This document shows, piece by piece, positions 13,643-16,756 of a DNA stretch of 16,756 nucleotides. The notes below the pieces were generated by a model, which made no database searches, was not told the DNA's origin, and saw only the letters and a program-made list of their open reading frames with translations. Source of the DNA: Deltaproteobacteria bacterium. Its GTDB lineage: Bacteria; Desulfobacterota; Desulfuromonadia; Desulfuromonadales; BM103. How positions within the stretch are numbered: position 1 is the first letter of the stretch; every line of letters begins with the position of its first letter. The DNA lies in the NCBI GenBank assembly GCA_024636215.1, contig JAGXHL010000075.1:1-16756 (forward strand), written 5' to 3'. Both the position numbers and the translations under genes were made by a program.

Positions 13643-13735
13643 ATGCCTCACATAGATTATAAAAGCCTTACACAAGATCATAAAACAGGGGTTTTGCCTT
13701 TCCGTAATCGGCGGGAAGGTATTTTTTTGTCCTGA
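13643..13735 (+). CDS. Possible pyr leader peptide spanning the attenuator
   Basis: A 30-codon ORF opens with ATG at 13643 and stops with TGA at 13733-13735, just past the T-run of the terminator and 15 bases before pyrR. A weak ribosome site, AAGGGTGG (13629-13636), lies six bases upstream. Its AAGG is the 3' strand of the PyrR-element stem. The peptide (MPHIDYKSLTQDHK...) has no similarity I recognise. The codons across the T-run encode Ile-Phe-Leu. An ORF of this length can occur by chance, so translation is a hypothesis resting on its placement. Confidence 0.3.
   Translation: MPHIDYKSLTQDHKTGVLPFRNRREGIFLS
13697..13728 (+). terminator. Intrinsic terminator (attenuator) upstream of pyrR
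   Basis: CCTTTCCG (13697-13704) pairs with CGGGAAGG (13712-13719), eight pairs including one G-U, around a seven-base loop, followed by TATTTTTTT. It lies 22 bases before pyrR, inside the leader, so it should stop transcription before the operon. Immediately before it is a smaller AAAAC/GTTTT stem (13682-13695). I found no long upstream stretch complementary to the terminator arm, so how it is relieved is not obvious from base pairing alone. Confidence 0.8.
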
Positions 13736-14287
<552 letters not shown>

Positions 14288-14297
14288 GAGAATAGTT

Positions 14298-15239
14298 ATG
14301 TCATTCCAGCACAAGCATATCCTTGGCATTGAGCAAATGACCAAAGAAGACATTCAAATGATCCTTGATACGGCTGACTCCTTCAAGGAGATCAACTCCC
14401 GCGAAATCAAGAAAGTCCCGACCTTGCGCGGCAAGACGATCATCAACGCATTTTTTGAAGCCAGCACGCGAACCCGACTCTCTTTCGAAATCGCCGGCAA
14501 GCGCTTGTCCGCTGACACCGTCAACATCTCCGGTTCGACCTCCTCTGTGGTCAAGGGCGAGACGCTCGAGGATACCGCTAAAAACATCGAAGCCATGGCC
14601 CCCGACATCATTGTCATCCGTCATGGCCATTCCGGTGCGCCTCACTACCTGGCCGAGCGGGTCAGCTGCTCGGTTATCAACGCCGGCGACGGAGCCCACG
14701 AGCATCCGAGCCAGGCGCTGCTCGACCTGATGACCATGCGCGAGCACAAAGGCAGTATTGAGGGTCTTGAAGTTGCCATTGTCGGTGACATCACGCACAG
14801 CCGAGTCGCCCGTTCCGATATTTATGCCCTGTCCCGGATGGGTGCCAGGGTCCGCTTGTGCGGTCCCGGAACCATGATGCCGGTCGGCATTGAACGGCTC
14901 GGTAATGTCGAGGTCTTTACCAACATGCTGGAGGCCATTGATGGCGCTGACGTGGTTATGATGTTGCGCATCCAGATGGAGCGTCAGAGCAACATCCTGC
15001 TGCCGAGTCTGCGTGAATACGCCCGTTTCTACGGACTCAATCCAACTAATCTGAAGCTGGCCAAGCCGGATGCCATTGTCATGCACCCGGGGCCGATGAA
15101 TCGCGGCGTGGAGATCTCCTCGGCTGTCGCTGACGGCGATCAGAACGTTATCCTCGACCAGGTCGCAAACGGTGTCGCCACACGTATGGCGCTCCTCTAT
15201 CTCGTCAGCGGTGTCGAATCGATGCAGACCAACGATTAA
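14298..15239 (+). CDS. pyrB: Aspartate carbamoyltransferase catalytic subunit PyrB
   Basis: A 313-residue catalytic chain that condenses carbamoyl phosphate and aspartate to N-carbamoylaspartate, the second step of UMP synthesis. The carbamoyl-phosphate motif [12 protein letters not shown] (53-64) is complete. [11 protein letters not shown] (136-146), the [12 protein letters not shown] loop (162-173) and [11 protein letters not shown] (263-273) are the other active-site signatures. Length matches the family (about 305-315). AGGAG overlaps the pyrR stop and is seven bases before the ATG. No pyrI regulatory chain follows; pyrC comes next. This fits a PyrR-controlled, non-allosteric class of enzyme. 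Confidence 0.97.
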   Translation: MSFQHKHILGIEQMTKEDIQMILDTADSFKEINSREIKKVPTLRGKTIINAFFEASTRTRLSFEIAGKRLSADTVNISGSTSSVVKGETLEDTAKNIEAMAPDIIVIRHGHSGAPHYLAERVSCSVINAGDGAHEHPSQALLDLMTMREHKGSIEGLEVAIVGDITHSRVARSDIYALSRMGARVRLCGPGTMMPVGIERLGNVEVFTNMLEAIDGADVVMMLRIQMERQSNILLPSLREYARFYGLNPTNLKLAKPDAIVMHPGPMNRGVEISSAVADGDQNVILDQVANGVATRMALLYLVSGVESMQTND

Positions 15240-15266
15240 ATGTTTATAAAGGAGCAGGTGAGAGCT

Positions 15267-16541
15267 ATGGCTAAAATACTGATTAAGGGCGGACGGGTGA
15301 TCAGCCCGGCACAAAAGCTGGACAAGACCTGTGATCTTCTGATCGACAAGGGCAAGATCGCTGCTGTCGGCAAAGACCTTGATGACAAGGGTGCCACGGT
15401 GATCGATGCCGCCGGCAAGATCGTCACTCCGGGGCTGATCGATATTCATGTCCACTTGCGTGATCCGGGTCTCGAATATAAGGAAGATATCATCTCCGGC
15501 ACACTCGCGGCGGTCACTGGCGGTTTTACTTCCGTCGCCTGCATGCCAAACACCCAGCCGGTCAATGATAACCAGACCGTGACCAGCTATATTCTGAATA
15601 AAGCGGCCCAGGAGGGGCACTGCCGGGTCTTCCCGATCGCCAGCATCACCAAGGGCCTCGACGGTGAGTCTCTGACCGGTATGGGCGAACTGAGAGAGCT
15701 GGGTGTCACCGCAGTCTCCGATGATGGCAAGCCGGTCAGCAATCCCCAGTTGATGCGCCGCGCCATGGAATATGCCAAACCCTTTGGCATGACGATCGTC
15801 TCACACGCAGAAGACCTCGACCTGGTCGGCTCCGGGGTTATGAATGAAGGTCCGGTTTCTACAGAGCTCGGCCTGAAAGGCATCACCTGGGTCTCCGAGG
15901 ACTCTGCGACGGCAAGAGAAGTGATGCTCGCCGAGTGCACCGGTGCTCACCTGCATGTCGCTCACGTCTCCACCAAGGGTTCGATCGATATTATCCGCCA
16001 GGCAAAAAAACGCGGCGTAGCAGTCACCTGCGAGGCGACTCCCCATCATTTCACCCTCACCGATGAGGCTGTTCGCGGCTACAACACCAACGCCAAGATG
16101 AATCCGCCCTTGCGCAGCGCTGAAGACCGCGACGCCGTCCTCAAGGGGCTTGCCGACGGCACGGTTGATGCCATCGCCACGGATCATGCTCCACATCACA
16201 TTGACGAGAAAAACGTCGAGTTCAATATTGCCATGAACGGTATTGTTGGCCTCGAAACAGCCCTGCCTCTTACCTTGAAGCTGGTCGAAGACGGCGTTAT
16301 CGAACTGCAAAGGGCCGTTGCGCTTTTGACCAGTGGCCCCGCAAAAGCCCTGAACCTTCCTGTTGGCACTCTGGAAGAGGGTTGTGATGCAGATGTCACG
16401 ATCATTGATCCCAATCTGGAATGGACAGTCGAGGCACAGAAACTGGCCAGCAAGAGTAAGAACACGCCGTTTGATGGCTGGAAGATGAAGGGTGCCGCAG
16501 TCTGCACCATCGTTGCCGGCCAGATCGCATACCAGAGATAA
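15267..16541 (+). CDS. pyrC: Dihydroorotase PyrC (class I)
   Basis: A 424-residue amidohydrolase that cyclises N-carbamoylaspartate to dihydroorotate, the third step of UMP synthesis. Zinc-ligand motifs are all present: [10 protein letters not shown] with His61 and His63, SDDGKPV with Asp152/153, SHAED with His180, HVAHVS with His233, and ATDHAPH with Asp306. The length and the AVSDDGKPV segment place it in the class I (bacterial, about 425 aa) group. An in-frame ATG at 15240 directly after the pyrB stop would add nine residues. The ATG at 15267 gives the family N-terminus [11 protein letters not shown] and has AGGTGAG four bases before it, with a further AAGGAG at 15249-15254. carA/carB often follow in related genomes, but here the contig ends. 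Confidence 0.96.
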   Translation: MAKILIKGGRVISPAQKLDKTCDLLIDKGKIAAVGKDLDDKGATVIDAAGKIVTPGLIDIHVHLRDPGLEYKEDIISGTLAAVTGGFTSVACMPNTQPVNDNQTVTSYILNKAAQEGHCRVFPIASITKGLDGESLTGMGELRELGVTAVSDDGKPVSNPQLMRRAMEYAKPFGMTIVSHAEDLDLVGSGVMNEGPVSTELGLKGITWVSEDSATAREVMLAECTGAHLHVAHVSTKGSIDIIRQAKKRGVAVTCEATPHHFTLTDEAVRGYNTNAKMNPPLRSAEDRDAVLKGLADGTVDAIATDHAPHHIDEKNVEFNIAMNGIVGLETALPLTLKLVEDGVIELQRAVALLTSGPAKALNLPVGTLEEGCDADVTIIDPNLEWTVEAQKLASKSKNTPFDGWKMKGAAVCTIVAGQIAYQR

Positions 16542-16558
16542 GTTAACAGAAAATTACG

Positions 16559-16588
16559 CCGCAAGTCGGGAGGTCTGCCCGCTTGCGG
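16559..16588 (+). terminator. Hairpin after pyrC, probable terminator
   Basis: CCGCAAG (16559-16565) pairs with CTTGCGG (16582-16588), extended inside by CGGG/CCCG across a one-base bulge, with a seven-base loop. It starts 18 bases after the pyrC stop. The following bases (TTCGCCATATTC) are not a good U-run, so it may be a weak terminator or a processed 3' end. Confidence 0.45.
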
Positions 16589-16603
16589 TTCGCCATATTC
16601 TAA

Positions 16604-16635
16604 GTTAGTGCCCATCCGGAAACTCCGGATGGCAC
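16604..16635. repeat. Short perfect inverted repeat
   Basis: CCATCCGGA (16612-16620) and TCCGGATGG (16624-16632) are perfectly complementary around AAC. GTG/CAC outside (16608-16610 and 16633-16635) extends the stem past one bulged C. It is followed at 16642 by only four Ts. It looks like the left part of a larger repeat that continues to the contig end. Confidence 0.55.
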
Positions 16636-16660
16636 GGTGCAGTTTTCGATCTGGAAACGA

Positions 16661-16756
16661 GCAATTTTTCGCAAGGTCAAGGAAATCAAGGATTTGAGCG
16701 GAGGCGTAGCACTTTACGCCGCACAATCAAATCCGCCGATTGACGCAGAGATTGCG
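16661..16756. repeat. Long imperfect palindromic repeat at the contig end
   Basis: Nearly 100 bases fold back on themselves. GGCGTA (16703-16708) pairs with TACGCC (16715-16720), GATTTGA (16691-16697) with TCAAATC (16727-16733), GTCAA (16676-16680) with TTGAC (16740-16744), and GCAAT (16661-16665) with ATTGC (16751-16755). It appears non-coding and is cut by the window end. Its structure and terminal position fit a multicopy dispersed repeat on which the assembly stopped. Confidence 0.65.

Noticed and set aside
14301..15620. 439-codon open frame antisense to pyrB and pyrC
   Set aside because: Long, but it mirrors two unmistakable coding genes; its His/Asp/Gly-rich composition is that of a reverse-strand shadow, with no domain or ribosome site.

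Overview
This 16.8 kb window looks like one whole assembly contig from a Gram-negative bacterium, most likely in or near the Desulfuromonadales (Desulfobacterota; Geobacter, Pelobacter or Desulfuromonas relatives). That assignment is an inference. It rests on the pyrR-pyrB-pyrC order, the three-subunit transhydrogenase (pntAA/pntAB/pntB), the short-chain acyl-CoA dehydrogenase, gamma-proteobacterial-type tRNA genes (cmoA/cmoB, yheU) beside PyrR, and several dispersed hairpin repeats of a kind I associate with that group. The first 49 bases are not biological. They are Illumina Nextera library adapter with a readable index, and the last ~100 bases run into a palindromic repeat, so both ends look like assembly breaks.

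Layout. Positions 1-527: adapter, a G-quadruplex-prone heptamer repeat, and a YaiI/DUF188 gene (-). 528-1937: intergenic hairpins and a butyryl-CoA-dehydrogenase-like gene (+). 2056-3130: a Cys-rich zinc-ribbon protein, a small hypothetical and GreB (+). 3278-4504: a membrane-embedded site-2-type protease and a small hypothetical (+). 4702-5577: a MYG1-family phosphoesterase (+), convergent with a cold-shock protein (5708-5908, -) across a perfect 17-bp hairpin. 6215-9124: the pnt operon (-), with one REP-like repeat between pntAA and pntAB and another after pntB. 9335-10691: an SseB-like protein and a lipoprotein (+). 10754-12456: cmoA-cmoB (-), sharing an ATGA overlap. 12634-13460: a degenerate GIY-YIG protein and a YheU-family protein (+). 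13546-16541: the pyrimidine operon pyrR-pyrB-pyrC (+) with a promoter and attenuator leader.

Most of the window is housekeeping metabolism and translation or transcription maintenance. I see no defence system, prophage, transposase, CRISPR, tRNA or rRNA.

The best candidate for something under-described is the pyr leader (13575-13750). A strong sigma70-type promoter is followed by a PyrR-binding-loop-like element, then a 30-codon ORF whose weak ribosome site lies in the 3' arm of that element. The ORF reads straight through the intrinsic terminator. I found no convincing classical antiterminator. This suggests, as a hypothesis, a hybrid of Bacillus-type PyrR control and E. coli pyrL-type translation-coupled attenuation. 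Secondary points are the REP-like repeat that supplies the pntAA stop codon and abuts the pntAB ribosome site, a palindrome in the pntAA promoter region, and a GIY-YIG protein that lacks most of its catalytic residues.
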